Shown here: piece after piece, positions 18,027 through 27,195 of the stretch
Numbering within the stretch: the first letter of the stretch is position 1
Layout: the number at the start of each line of letters is the position of its first letter
Source: Pseudoalteromonas sp. R3
GTDB lineage: Bacteria; Pseudomonadota; Gammaproteobacteria; Enterobacterales; Alteromonadaceae
Direction: 5' to 3'
Length of the DNA stretch: 64,000 nucleotides
Assembly: GCF_004014715.1 (NCBI RefSeq)
Contig: NZ_CP034835.1
Coordinates: 930,001-994,000, forward strand
Translations under genes and position numbers: made by a program
Notes under the pieces: model-generated
Told to the model about the DNA's origin: nothing
Database searches by the model: none
The model's input: only the letters and a program-made list of their open reading frames with translations

Positions 18027-18103
18027 TGGTGGCTATGCCCTGATTTGAACAGGGGACCCCATCATTATGAGTGATGTGCTCTAACCAGCTGAGCTACATA
18101 GCC
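18027..18103 (-). tRNA. tRNA-Met (CAU), elongator type
   Basis: 77 bases with CCA. Acceptor GGCTATG/CATAGCC, anticodon stem CATCA/TGATG around CTCATAA (anticodon CAT). It resembles E. coli elongator tRNA-Met and not the initiator. Confidence 0.93.
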
Positions 18104-18105
18104 AT

Positions 18106-18180
18106 TGGCTGGAGTACCAGGATTTGAACCTGGGAATGGCGGGATCAAAACCCGCTGCCTTACCGCTTGGCGATACTCCA
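18106..18180 (-). tRNA. tRNA-Gln (UUG)
   Basis: Identical copy of tRNA-Gln(UUG), two bases 5' of tRNA-Met. Confidence 0.95.
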
Positions 18181-18219
18181 ACGAAACTAAATCTGTTTTA
18201 GTTCTGACTTAAAAGAACA

Positions 18220-18304
<85 letters not shown>

Positions 18305-18316
18305 ACATCTTTTGCT

Positions 18317-18379
18317 TCTATATTGGAACATAAATCCAGCGTCTATTTCTAGACATCTGGCCAATTCCGCCACTTCCGC
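18317..18379 (-). pseudogene. tRNA-Leu(UAG) 5'-half remnant
   Basis: Transcript direction: GCGGAAGTGGCGGAATTGG is intact, followed by a D-loop insert that folds as CCAG...GTCTA-GAAA-TAGAC...CTGG, then GGATTTATGTTCC and loss of homology. It lies 12 bases 5' of tRNA-Leu 18220-18304, the same arrangement as the remnant at 17515. Confidence 0.8.
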
Positions 18380-18418
18380 GTTTTGCTAGCTCGATGAGTT
18401 TTGGTAGTAATTAAAGCA

Positions 18419-18495
18419 TGGTGGCTATGCCCTGATTTGAACAGGGGACCCCATCATTATGAGTGATGTGCTCTAACCAGCTGAGCTACATAGCC
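18419..18495 (-). tRNA. tRNA-Met (CAU), elongator type
   Basis: Identical copy of the tRNA-Met at 18027-18103; first gene of the operon after the promoter. Confidence 0.93.
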
Positions 18496-18532
18496 ATCTC
18501 TTTAATTTCTCATCATCGCTGATGCGGGGCGT

Positions 18533-18561
18533 ATTATGCGTATATGCCCGTATGTCGTCAA
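18533..18561 (-). promoter_or_regulatory. promoter of the Met-Leu-Gln tRNA operon
   Basis: On the minus strand: -35 TTGACG (18556-18561), 17-base spacer, -10 CATAAT (18533-18538), followed by a GC-rich discriminator (ACGCCCCGC). The discriminator is typical of stringently controlled stable-RNA promoters. Confidence 0.85.
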
Positions 18562-18677
18562 CACCTTTTTTGCAAAAAAATACCTAACACAGTTTGTTTG
18601 CAGATAAATTAAGCGAAGCGGGCTGTTTTTAGCGCAATTCAGCCAATAATTCTTCATACAGTGTAAGAGAAAGACAA

Positions 18678-18701
18678 AAAAAGCGCCATCAGGCGCTTTT
18701 T
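18678..18701 (-). terminator. intrinsic terminator after ychF
   Basis: 10-bp stem AAAAAGCGCC / GGCGCTTTTT with an ATCA loop, flanked by A- and T-runs on both sides. It lies 40 bases past the ychF stop and can work in both directions. Confidence 0.85.
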
Positions 18702-18740
18702 GTTAGACCAATAAACTTGGTCAATATTGAATGCAGTTAC

Positions 18741-19832
18741 TTAGACATTGAACAAGAAGTTCATCACATCGCCGTCTTTTACAATGTAATCTTTACCTTC
18801 CTGGCGCATTTTACCTGCGTCTTTAGCACCGCTTTCACCTTGGTATTCAATGTAGTCATTAAAACCAATGGTTTGTGCACGAATAAAGCCACGCTCAAAG
18901 TCGGTGTGGATCTTACCCGCTGCCTGTGGCGCAGTGGCACCAACAGGAATAGTCCATGCGCGTACTTCTTTAACACCTGCTGTAAAGTAGGTTTGTAGCT
19001 TCAGTAGCTCGTAACCGCCACGGATCACCAGGTTAAGCCCTGGCTCTTCCAGACCAAGGTCAGCCATGAACTCTAGCTTGTCTTCTTCTTCAAGTTCAGA
19101 CAGTTCAGATTCAATTGCAGCACAGACCGGGATCACAACCGCTTCTTCAGCTGCGGCAATCTCACGTACCTGGTCTAAGAATGGATTATTTTCGAAACCA
19201 TCCTCAGTCACGTTTGCGATGTACATGGTCGGCTTAATCGTTAAGAAGTTAAGCGGCTTAATCGCAGCTAACTCTTCTTTTGTCAGCTCTAATGAGCGCA
19301 GTGTTAACCCTTCATCCAGGTGTGCTTTGACCTTTTCCAGTACTTCGTTTTGGAATTTAGCGTCTTTATCGCCACCTTTGGCTTTTTTAGCATTACGTTG
19401 TGCTGCGCGGTCGGCCGCTTCCATATCTGCTAAAACCAGCTCAGTGTTGATAACATCAATATCGTCTGCCGGGTTTACCTGACCAGATACGTGGACGATG
19501 TTTTCATCTTCAAAGCAGCGAACAACATGACCAATGGCATCTGTTTCGCGAATGTTTGCTAAGAACTGGTTACCCAGACCTTCACCTTTAGATGCGCCCT
19601 TTACCAGGCCTGCGATATCAACAAACTCCATCGTGGTTGCGATGGTTTTTTGTGGATTAACGATCGCAGCCAATTGGTCCAGACGCGGATCCGGAACGGC
19701 AACTACGCCGGTGTTTGGCTCGATAGTACAAAAAGGGAAGTTCGCGGCTTCGATGCCCGCTTTGGTTAATGCATTGAATAGGGTTGACTTACCTACGTTA
19801 GGCAGGCCAACAATGCCACATTTAAAACCCAT
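18741..19832 (-). CDS. ychF: redox-regulated ATPase/GTPase YchF
   Basis: A 363-residue Obg-family P-loop protein that prefers ATP and binds ribosomes. G1 [12 protein letters not shown] is at residues 8-19. G3 is in [19 protein letters not shown]. The [14 protein letters not shown] segment occupies the altered G4 region of YchF. A coiled-coil insert (about 130-190) and a C-terminal TGS domain (about 280-363, [25 protein letters not shown]) complete the fold. Length equals the E. coli protein. It is followed by its own terminator; pth is about 60 bases upstream, as in many gammaproteobacteria. Confidence 0.97.
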   Translation of the reverse strand: MGFKCGIVGLPNVGKSTLFNALTKAGIEAANFPFCTIEPNTGVVAVPDPRLDQLAAIVNPQKTIATTMEFVDIAGLVKGASKGEGLGNQFLANIRETDAIGHVVRCFEDENIVHVSGQVNPADDIDVINTELVLADMEAADRAAQRNAKKAKGGDKDAKFQNEVLEKVKAHLDEGLTLRSLELTKEELAAIKPLNFLTIKPTMYIANVTEDGFENNPFLDQVREIAAAEEAVVIPVCAAIESELSELEEEDKLEFMADLGLEEPGLNLVIRGGYELLKLQTYFTAGVKEVRAWTIPVGATAPQAAGKIHTDFERGFIRAQTIGFNDYIEYQGESGAKDAGKMRQEGKDYIVKDGDVMNFLFNV

Positions 19833-19890
19833 AGTTTAAAACCTTTAGTTTGCCATCAATCACAGCTGTAACGGGACTGGAGAGTCGGTG

Positions 19891-20475
19891 TTACGGCTTA
19901 AAAGAATGTAGTCTATTTTGTGCTTTTAACACACCGTCTTTGGCCAGAATTTCCATACAACGCACGGCTTCATCTACCACAGCATCGATTTTTTCCTGAT
20001 CTGCCTGAGGGGCTTTGCCCAGCACCCAGCCTGTTACTTTGTCTCTGTGTCCAGGGTGGCCAATACCAATACGCAGGCGCATAAACTCTTTGTTATTGCC
20101 CAGCTTGGCGATAATGTCTTTGAGACCATTGTGCCCACCGTGACCGCCGCCTTTTTTGAGTTTGGCGACACCAGGTTCCATATCCATCTCATCATGTGCA
20201 ACCAGGATCTGCTCTGGCGGGATCTTATAGAAGTTTGCCAGGCTACCTACGGCTTTACCGCTTAGGTTCATAAAGGTGGTTGGGATCAGTAGCTTAAATT
20301 CCTGATTGTTCAGAATAAGCTTGCCACTAAGGCCATGGTGTTTTGAGTCAGTTTTGAGGGGGACGTTGTAGCGCTTGGCCAGTTCTTCGATAAACCAGGC
20401 ACCGGCATTGTGACGGGTGTTTGCGTATTCGGGGCCTGGATTAGCCAGGCCCACTAGCATTTGAATAGTATTCAA
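19891..20475 (-). CDS. pth: peptidyl-tRNA hydrolase
   Basis: A 194-residue enzyme that releases peptides from prematurely dropped peptidyl-tRNA. The N-terminal [21 protein letters not shown] contains the catalytic His (near residue 22). FMNLSG, AHDEMD and [13 protein letters not shown] are the conserved substrate-binding motifs. The length equals the E. coli protein (194). It lies 19 bases after the L25 gene, in the order prs, rplY, pth, ychF on one strand. Confidence 0.97.
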   Translation of the reverse strand: MNTIQMLVGLANPGPEYANTRHNAGAWFIEELAKRYNVPLKTDSKHHGLSGKLILNNQEFKLLIPTTFMNLSGKAVGSLANFYKIPPEQILVAHDEMDMEPGVAKLKKGGGHGGHNGLKDIIAKLGNNKEFMRLRIGIGHPGHRDKVTGWVLGKAPQADQEKIDAVVDEAVRCMEILAKDGVLKAQNRLHSFKP

Positions 20476-20494
20476 GGTGCTAACACCTTAAAAA

Positions 20495-21103
20495 TTATTC
20501 AGCAGCTTCTTCAGCTGTTTCTTCAGTAGCGCCGCCTTTAGGTGCGTTTACAGTTACAACCGCTTGGTCGTGGTCTGCACCTTTAGCTAGCTCAACAGAA
20601 ACTACACCAGCTGGAAGAGTGATGTCTGAAAGGTGTACCGTTGCGCCAACTTCGATAGCTGCTACGTCAACTTCTACGAACTCAGGAAGCTGAGCTGGCA
20701 GACACGTGATTTCGATTTCAGTTACGTGGTGAGCAATAGTGTTGCCGCCTTTAGTTGCTGCTTCTTCGTTGATGAAGTGTACAGGCACTTTAGTGTGAAG
20801 CTTTTGAGAAGCGTCAACGCGTTGGAAGTCAAGGTGAGTTACCTTAGGCTTGTACGGGTGACGTTGGATGTCTTTCAGGATAGCTTCAACAGACTCACCA
20901 CCGATGTTCAGAGTCAGGATGTGCGTGTAGAAACCTTCGTCTTCTTGCATCTGGATAACTTTGTTGTGGTCCAAAGTAAGCGAAACAGCGTCTTTGCCTG
21001 CACCGTAAAGGATAGCAGGAACTTTATCAGCGCGACGTAGGCGGCGGCTCGCACCAGTACCCAGAGTTTCGCGTACTTCAGCGTTTAATACGTATTGTGA
21101 CAT
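20495..21103 (-). CDS. rplY: 50S ribosomal protein L25 / general stress protein Ctc
   Basis: A 202-residue L25 of the long CTC type. It binds 5S rRNA through its N-terminal domain (residues about 5-90, [27 protein letters not shown]) and has an added C-terminal beta domain (about 95-185), which E. coli L25 (94 residues) lacks. The tail is acidic and Ala/Glu-rich. The start at 21103 is supported by GGAG six bases upstream on the minus strand; a TTG four codons earlier is less likely. Confidence 0.95.
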   Translation of the reverse strand: MSQYVLNAEVRETLGTGASRRLRRADKVPAILYGAGKDAVSLTLDHNKVIQMQEDEGFYTHILTLNIGGESVEAILKDIQRHPYKPKVTHLDFQRVDASQKLHTKVPVHFINEEAATKGGNTIAHHVTEIEITCLPAQLPEFVEVDVAAIEVGATVHLSDITLPAGVVSVELAKGADHDQAVVTVNAPKGGATEETAEEAAE

Positions 21104-21259
21104 GAGTGTCTCCAATTATTTTAGTTAATACTTCGAAGGGCTCGCGACCAAGCACTTCGGTAAATCACTGCACTCGCCGTGGTTGTATCCAAAGCAAGCC
21201 CAGTAAAAAGGCGCGCTAATATACCACTAACCAGCAGCCTTGCAAACCTTTGGATATAA

Positions 21260-21283
21260 AAAAAGCACCCTAAGGTGCTTTTT
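21260..21283 (-). terminator. intrinsic terminator after prs
   Basis: 10-bp stem AAAAAGCACC / GGTGCTTTTT with a 4-base loop, 20 bases after the prs stop; on the minus strand a run of Ts follows. It separates prs from rplY. Confidence 0.85.
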
Positions 21284-21302
21284 CTTTGCCAGTGAACACG
21301 GA

Positions 21303-22250
21303 TTAGTGTTCAAACATCGCAGAGATAGACTCTTCGTTGCTGATGCGGCGGATGGTTTCAGCCAGCATATCAGCCAGCGTCAGTACTTTGATCTTATCAA
21401 CAGACTTCAGCTCGTCCGACAGCGTAATTGAGTCAGTGACAATCACTTCGTCAATCACTGAATTGCGCAGGTTCTCTGCGGCATTGCCAGACAGAACCGG
21501 GTGCGTAGCATAAGCAAACACGCGCTTAGCACCGTGCTCTTTCAGTGCAGCAGCGGCTTTACACAGCGTACCACCTGTATCAATCATATCGTCGACGATG
21601 ATACAGTCGCGGCCTTCCACATCACCAATGATGTGCATGACCTGAGAAACGTTAGCCTGTGGGCGACGTTTGTCGATGATAGCCAGGTCTTTGTCATCTA
21701 GGAGTTTGGCGATTGCACGTGCACGTACTACACCCCCAATATCTGGCGACACGACCACAACATCGTCAAAGTCGCGCTCTTTCATGTCTTCAAGCAGCAC
21801 CGGGCTACCAAACACATTGTCTACAGGTACATCGAAGAAGCCCTGGATCTGCTCAGCGTGCAGGTCTACGGTCAGAACGCGGTCAACACCAACGCTTGAT
21901 AAGAAGTCCGCAACAACTTTTGCAGTGATTGGCACACGCGCAGAACGTACACGACGATCCTGACGGGCATAGCCGAAGTATGGAATAACGGCGGTAATAC
22001 GACCTGCAGAAGCACGACGTAAAGCATCCACCATCACAATGAGTTCCATCAGGTTGTCATTGGTTGGTGCACAAGTGGATTGGACGATGAATACATCGGA
22101 ACCACGAACATTTTCATTGATTTGAACGCTGATCTCGCCGTCGCTAAAACGGCCTACAACGGCATCACCTAATTCGATAAACAAACGTTTTGCAACTTTT
22201 TGAGCTAGCTCAGGTGTTGCGTTACCAGCGAAGAGCTTCATGTCGGGCAC
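21303..22250 (-). CDS. prs: ribose-phosphate pyrophosphokinase
   Basis: A 315-residue class I PRPP synthetase making PRPP from ribose 5-phosphate and ATP for nucleotide, His and Trp synthesis. The pyrophosphate-binding region ([16 protein letters not shown]), the metal-binding [13 protein letters not shown] and the PRPP signature [14 protein letters not shown] are all intact. The length equals the E. coli enzyme. It follows ispE on the same strand after about 80 bases and ends at a strong terminator. Confidence 0.97.
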   Translation of the reverse strand: MPDMKLFAGNATPELAQKVAKRLFIELGDAVVGRFSDGEISVQINENVRGSDVFIVQSTCAPTNDNLMELIVMVDALRRASAGRITAVIPYFGYARQDRRVRSARVPITAKVVADFLSSVGVDRVLTVDLHAEQIQGFFDVPVDNVFGSPVLLEDMKERDFDDVVVVSPDIGGVVRARAIAKLLDDKDLAIIDKRRPQANVSQVMHIIGDVEGRDCIIVDDMIDTGGTLCKAAAALKEHGAKRVFAYATHPVLSGNAAENLRNSVIDEVIVTDSITLSDELKSVDKIKVLTLADMLAETIRRISNEESISAMFEH

Positions 22251-22328
22251 GGTAGGGTTCCTCAGGCACTGTAATATATATTTTGCAATGACGGCGTCTG
22301 TGACAGTGTCAAAACAGGCTAACTTAAA

Positions 22329-23186
22329 CTATTTTACTTCATCTTCACGCCATGCAGCCAGTTGCCGGTGGGCAATTGACTCGCTTGCGCTTTGTGTAAC
22401 AAAGCCTGTCCAGTGAGACGGGAGTTGTTCGAGTACACGCTGTGCCGCCTGTGCTGAATCAAATTCTGCAAAGCAGCATCCTCCGGTTCCCGTCATTCTG
22501 GACGGCGCATATTTTAGCAACCAGCTCAGGGTTTTTTCAACCTCGGGGTAGAGCTTTTTGACTAATGCCTGACAGTCGTTGTGTGTCTGCTCGATGGTCC
22601 AGCCCTCAGATAATTTCGGGGTATTTCGCGGCAGCTCTGGGTGTGTGAACACTTCAACAGTGCCAACATGGACATTGGGAAAGACCACCAGATAGTGTTT
22701 TGTTGCCAGAGTATAGGGGCTCAGCTCCTCCCCAACCCCTTGCGCCAACGACGTTTTTCCGCGTACAAAGACAGGCACATCCGCACCGAGAGATAATCCG
22801 ATATCCGCAAGCTGGTCGATTGACAATTCACATTGCCATAATGTGTTTAATGCAAGCAACGTGGTTGCAGCATCGGATGAGCCACCCCCTACGCCGCCAC
22901 CCATAGGAAGCTTTTTAACTAGCTGAACATGGACACCAAGTGGTGATTGTTTATAGGGCCGGAGCGCTTCTGCAGCACGGTAAATCAAATTGTCTTGCAA
23001 CGGAATGCCGGCGACATCGCCCTCGATCTCCAGCACATCTTGCTCGATAAGCGAAAAAGTCAGCTCATCGCCGTATTCCAGCATAGTAAACAGGGTTTCG
23101 AGTTCATGGTAGCCATCAGCACGACGTCCATTGATGTGCAAAAACAGGTTCAGTTTGGCCGGGGCCGTTAATGTCAGTGTCTTCAT
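22329..23186 (-). CDS. ispE: 4-diphosphocytidyl-2-C-methyl-D-erythritol kinase
   Basis: A 285-residue GHMP kinase of the MEP isoprenoid pathway. The start TAPAKLNLFLHINGRRADGYH carries the conserved Lys and Asn. The ATP-binding loop PMGGGVGGGSSDAATTL is near residue 92, and GADVPVF and the C-terminal MTGTGGCCFAEF motif are present. Its ATG overlaps the lolB stop by four bases. The lolB-ispE-prs order is that of E. coli. Confidence 0.97.
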   Translation of the reverse strand: MKTLTLTAPAKLNLFLHINGRRADGYHELETLFTMLEYGDELTFSLIEQDVLEIEGDVAGIPLQDNLIYRAAEALRPYKQSPLGVHVQLVKKLPMGGGVGGGSSDAATTLLALNTLWQCELSIDQLADIGLSLGADVPVFVRGKTSLAQGVGEELSPYTLATKHYLVVFPNVHVGTVEVFTHPELPRNTPKLSEGWTIEQTHNDCQALVKKLYPEVEKTLSWLLKYAPSRMTGTGGCCFAEFDSAQAAQRVLEQLPSHWTGFVTQSASESIAHRQLAAWREDEVK

Positions 23187-23791
23187 AAGGTCTCAAAATG
23201 CCAGTTGCTGATACGGATCTTAATGGTGATGTCTTTGTGCGTCAGCGTTAGCCGGGTTGGCAGTGTCAGTCCGTTAACGCGTTGATAGGTTTGGTAAGCA
23301 ACCTGCCAGCGCAGACCTTGTTCGTCTTGCCAGGTGGCCTGAGTTAATTGTTGTTTATCATTATACTGATTGCCAGGGGCGTCTATGTTACCCGTTAACC
23401 ATTGCGGGGCTTGTGACACAGGGAGTTGCCAGCCGCTCAGACGGTACACTAAATCGCTGCTGTCTGCACTGGTGTAAGTGTTATCTTCGAGCGTCAGCTC
23501 ACTGTGCTGGTCAAACTCTTCTAATTTTAATACCTGAGTACCAATAAAGGTATTCAACGTCAGGGTTTGTTTTTGTGCCCGGTATTGCCAATTAAAGTTT
23601 GCAGACTGGCGCTCCTCGGGAGAGATAAAGGCCAGCTTACCGGTTGCTCGCCAATTGTTATAACTTTCGGGACGATTCTGCTGTAAATGCTCGTCAGGCG
23701 CGGTAATTCGCTGTGCACACCCGCCCAGAAACAATAAAAACATGAGCAAAATCAAATGAAACTGTTTCAAACTAAGTTCCTTACTTTCCAT
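23183..23791 (-). CDS. lolB: outer-membrane lipoprotein receptor LolB
   Basis: A 202-residue lipoprotein that receives lipoproteins from LolA and inserts them in the outer membrane. The signal sequence (LKQFHLILLMFLLFLGGC) ends in a lipobox LGGC. The mature part has the WRATGKLAFISPEERQSANFNWQY pattern of LolB and the WLTGN and LPTRLTL motifs. The ATG at 23791 lacks a ribosome binding site; a TTG at 23770 has AAGGAA six bases upstream and gives a tighter signal peptide, so it may be the true start. It is divergent from hemA with only about 60 bases between. Confidence 0.92.
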   Translation of the reverse strand: MESKELSLKQFHLILLMFLLFLGGCAQRITAPDEHLQQNRPESYNNWRATGKLAFISPEERQSANFNWQYRAQKQTLTLNTFIGTQVLKLEEFDQHSELTLEDNTYTSADSSDLVYRLSGWQLPVSQAPQWLTGNIDAPGNQYNDKQQLTQATWQDEQGLRWQVAYQTYQRVNGLTLPTRLTLTHKDITIKIRISNWHFETL

Positions 23792-23853
23792 ATTCGATTG
23801 ATTTTTGGTAAAATTAGCGGCTTTAAAGCAGGGCTTGAGCAACACTGGCAGTT

Positions 23854-25110
23854 ATGACCATCATCGCACTTGGGATCAATCACAAAACCGCGTCCGTCGA
23901 ATTGAGGGAAAAAGTCGCCTTTTCTCCGCAACAGCTATCGGATGCGCTACAGCAACTATCACAGTTGCCGCAGTTTAATGAGTCTGTGATTGTTTCTACC
24001 TGCAATCGGACCGAAATCTATTGTAGCCTTGGCGACTCGAATTCCCAAGCGCTTCTGGGCTGGCTGGCGGATTTTCACCAGATAGAAGAGCAAGAGCTGG
24101 CCGAAAACGTCTATGTGCACCACAATCAGGATGCCGTCAATCACCTGATGCGAGTGGCCTGTGGTTTAGATTCTTTGGTGTTGGGTGAACCTCAGATACT
24201 GGGTCAGATTAAGCAAGCGTATAACAGTGCGAAAGCGCATAACGGCATTCAACCGGTGTTTGAGCGCTTGTTTCAGAAAACGTTTTCTGTGGCTAAGCAA
24301 GTGCGTACCGAGACTGAAATTGGTGCAAGCGCCGTCTCTGTGGCCTATGCAGCGGTAAACCTGGCCAAGCATATTTATGGGCAGCTGGAAAAAACCAACG
24401 TATTACTGATTGGTGCCGGTGAAACCATTGAGCTGGTTGCCAAACACCTGTCGCAACACAACCCCAAAGCAATTACCGTTGCCAACCGCACCATTGAGCG
24501 GGCTCAATCTCTGGCGGATGAAATTAACGCGCATGTCATTTCTTTAGCTCAGTTACCAGAGCAATTACACCAGGCGGATATCGTGATTAGTTCAACAGCC
24601 AGTACCTTGCCAATCATAGGTAAAGGGGTCGTTGAGCAGGCTCTTAAAAAACGCAAACATAAGCCGATGCTGTTTGTCGATATTGCTGTGCCACGCGATA
24701 TCGAAAGCCAGGTAAATGACTTAGACGCTGCCTACCTTTATACGGTAGACGACCTGCAGGCAATCGTGAATGAAAACATGGCTTCGCGCGAACAAGCAGC
24801 ACGTGAAGCACAGCACATCATTGATGACAAAACCCATGAGTTTGCACAGTGGCAGCGTTCACTGACATCGGTGGATGTGATCCGGGAATATCGAGAATCT
24901 GCCCAGACGATTAAATTAGAGCTCGTGGAAAAGGCGTTAAATCAGCTACAATCGGGTAAGAATTCAGAAAAGGTCTTGTTAGAACTGGCAAATAAACTCA
25001 CTAATCGACTTACTCACGCACCGACCCGAGCGATTCAGTCGGCAGCTAAAGAGGGCGACGTTGAGCGTATTGCAGTATTAAAACAAGCATTAGGTATTGA
25101 GCAGGAATAA
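23854..25110 (+). CDS. hemA: glutamyl-tRNA reductase
   Basis: A 418-residue NADPH-dependent enzyme that reduces glutamyl-tRNA to glutamate-1-semialdehyde, the first committed step of tetrapyrrole synthesis. The start GINHKTASVELREKVAF and the catalytic Cys in VSTCNRTEIYC (near residue 50) are conserved. The NADPH loop LLIGAGETIELVAKHL is near 185, and a C-terminal dimerisation helix ends the protein. It heads hemA-prfA-prmC, with seven bases before prfA. The window also holds seven tRNA-Glu genes, the substrate RNA. Confidence 0.97.
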   Translation: MTIIALGINHKTASVELREKVAFSPQQLSDALQQLSQLPQFNESVIVSTCNRTEIYCSLGDSNSQALLGWLADFHQIEEQELAENVYVHHNQDAVNHLMRVACGLDSLVLGEPQILGQIKQAYNSAKAHNGIQPVFERLFQKTFSVAKQVRTETEIGASAVSVAYAAVNLAKHIYGQLEKTNVLLIGAGETIELVAKHLSQHNPKAITVANRTIERAQSLADEINAHVISLAQLPEQLHQADIVISSTASTLPIIGKGVVEQALKKRKHKPMLFVDIAVPRDIESQVNDLDAAYLYTVDDLQAIVNENMASREQAAREAQHIIDDKTHEFAQWQRSLTSVDVIREYRESAQTIKLELVEKALNQLQSGKNSEKVLLELANKLTNRLTHAPTRAIQSAAKEGDVERIAVLKQALGIEQE

Positions 25111-25117
25111 GAGTTAA

Positions 25118-26203
25118 ATGAAAGAGTCCGTTTATCGTAAATTGGAAACTTTGGTAGAGCGCCACGAAGAAGTGGAAGCCATGCTGGGGGATCCGGAAGT
25201 CATTGGCGATCAGAACCGTTTTCGCGCATTGTCAAAAGAGTACTCAGAGCTTGAGGATGTGGTGAAGGCGTTTACTGCTTATCAGCAGGCGCAGGAAAAC
25301 GTAGCAGCAGCCGAAGAAATGCTGAAGGATTCTGATCCGGATATGCGTGAAATGGCTCAGGAAGAATATAAAGAAGCAAAAGAACAAATTTCAGAACTGG
25401 AAGAGCAGCTCCAGATCCTGATGCTGCCAAAAGATCCTAAAGACGACAACAACGTATTTTTGGAAGTCCGTGCCGGTACGGGTGGTGACGAAGCGGCTAT
25501 CTTTGCAGGTGACTTGTTCCGTATGTACAGCCGCTATGCCGAAACTCAGAAGTGGCAGGTTGAGGTTGTTAGTGCCAATGAAGGCGAACATGGTGGTTAC
25601 AAAGAGATCATTGCTAACATCAAAGGCGATGGTGTATATGGTAAGCTGAAGTTTGAGTCAGGCGCACACCGTGTACAACGTGTACCAGAGACTGAGTCTC
25701 AGGGCCGTGTCCATACTTCAGCGTGTACAGTGGCTGTGATGGCGGAGATCCCGGAAGCGGAAGCCATTGAAATTAACCCAGCAGATCTGAAAGTCGACAC
25801 CTTCCGTGCCTCGGGCGCCGGTGGTCAGCACGTTAACAAAACTGACTCTGCTATCCGTATTACCCATATTCCAACCGGCGTTGTGGTTGAATGTCAGGAT
25901 GAACGTTCACAGCATAAAAACCGTGCTAAGGCTTTGTCAGTATTGGGTGCGCGCCTGCAGCAGGCGGAAGACGAAAAACGTCAGGCTGCCGAGGCAAGTG
26001 AGCGTCGTAACCTGGTCGGTAGCGGTGACCGCTCTGAGCGGATACGGACTTACAACTATCCGCAGGGTCGTATTACGGATCACCGTATTAACCTCACGCT
26101 TTATCGTCTGAATGAAGTTGTAGCAGGTGATCTGGGCGCTGTTATCGACCCGTTAGTGTTGGAGTATCAGGCTGATCTGTTAGCTGCCATGGGCGACGAT
26201 TAA
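25118..26203 (+). CDS. prfA: peptide chain release factor 1
   Basis: A 361-residue RF1 that reads UAA and UAG. The tripeptide anticodon region is [10 protein letters not shown] (P-x-T form, where E. coli has PAT). The GGQ catalytic loop is [13 protein letters not shown] near residue 230. The family's [12 protein letters not shown] and [14 protein letters not shown] segments are intact. The last base of its stop codon (26203) is the first base of prmC, whose product methylates the GGQ Gln of this protein. Confidence 0.97.
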   Translation: MKESVYRKLETLVERHEEVEAMLGDPEVIGDQNRFRALSKEYSELEDVVKAFTAYQQAQENVAAAEEMLKDSDPDMREMAQEEYKEAKEQISELEEQLQILMLPKDPKDDNNVFLEVRAGTGGDEAAIFAGDLFRMYSRYAETQKWQVEVVSANEGEHGGYKEIIANIKGDGVYGKLKFESGAHRVQRVPETESQGRVHTSACTVAVMAEIPEAEAIEINPADLKVDTFRASGAGGQHVNKTDSAIRITHIPTGVVVECQDERSQHKNRAKALSVLGARLQQAEDEKRQAAEASERRNLVGSGDRSERIRTYNYPQGRITDHRINLTLYRLNEVVAGDLGAVIDPLVLEYQADLLAAMGDD

Positions 26204-27050
26204 TGACGCAACATTTAACCCTTGCTCAGGCGATTGCCTGGGCGAGCGGGCAACTTCAGAGCAGCTCAGAGTCGGCGAAACTCGATGCCGAAGTGCTGCT
26301 TTTGCATATCCTTCAAAAAAACCGTAGTTATTTATTTGCCTGGCCCGAAGCAGAATTAAACGCCGATCAACAGCAGCGTTTTGCAACCCTGATCGCGCGT
26401 CGAGAAGCCGGAGAGCCGGTCGCTCATCTAACGGGAGAGCGGGAGTTCTGGAGCCTGCCTTTATACGTCAATAACAGTACTCTGATCCCACGCCCGGACA
26501 CCGAAACCCTGGTTGAACAGGCGCTGGCATTGGCTTTGCCGACACAGGCCAGAGTACTTGATCTGGGCACCGGGACGGGCGCCATTGTGCTGGCGTTGGC
26601 ATCGGAGCAACCTGGTTGGCAACTAATCGGTGTTGACTTCTCAAGCGATGCTGTGGCGCTGGCAGAGAAAAACCGCCAGCGTCTGGGTTTTGAGCATGTG
26701 CAAATCCGCCAGAGTGACTGGTTTTCAGCGTTGACAGATCAGTGTTTTGATCTGATTGTTAGCAACCCGCCTTATATTTGTGAAACAGATAAACACCTGA
26801 GTCAGGGGATGTGCGTTTTGAGCCTTTATCCGCTTTGGTGGCACCGGATCAAGGTTATGCCGATATTCGTCATATTATTGAGCAAGCGCAGGCGCATCTT
26901 ACGTCTGATGGGTATCTGATGTTTGAGCATGGCTATCAACAAGCTGCTGGTGTTCAGCAGATTTTTGCACAAATGAACTATCGCAATATACTTACAATAA
27001 AAGATATGGCAGGCTGTGATAGGGTAACGATGGCGCAAAAGCCGCAATAA
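26203..27050 (+). CDS. prmC: release factor glutamine methyltransferase PrmC, frameshifted in this sequence
   Basis: Methylates the GGQ Gln of RF1 and RF2. The first frame carries the N-terminal helical domain, the SAM-binding VLDLGTGTGAIVLALA and the catalytic SNPPYI, then leaves the family at about residue 204. The family sequence resumes one base out of frame (VRFEPLSALVAPDQGYADIRH) and runs to 27050. The joint is the run GGGG at 26805-26808; five Gs would restore one 282-residue frame with the expected Q-G-D-V-R-F-E-P motif (E. coli: 277). The gene is normally essential for good growth, so a base missed in sequencing is the likelier reading. Confidence 0.9.
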
Positions 27051-27195
27051 TCGTTATTTCTTGAGCAAAGCTACAATAAAAGTAGCGATGCCGTATAAGC
27101 GAGCAACAAGCCGGTTATCCTCAACCGGTTTCATGTCCGTCAGCACGCGCAATACTGGCGAGATACGAGTACAAAAGAGTGTTAAGGACTCTCCA

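Noticed and set aside
27111..27128. Hairpin CCGGTT-ATCCTC-AACCGG upstream of the HD-GYP gene
   Set aside because: Short 6-bp stem without T-run; too weak to call as a terminator or operator.
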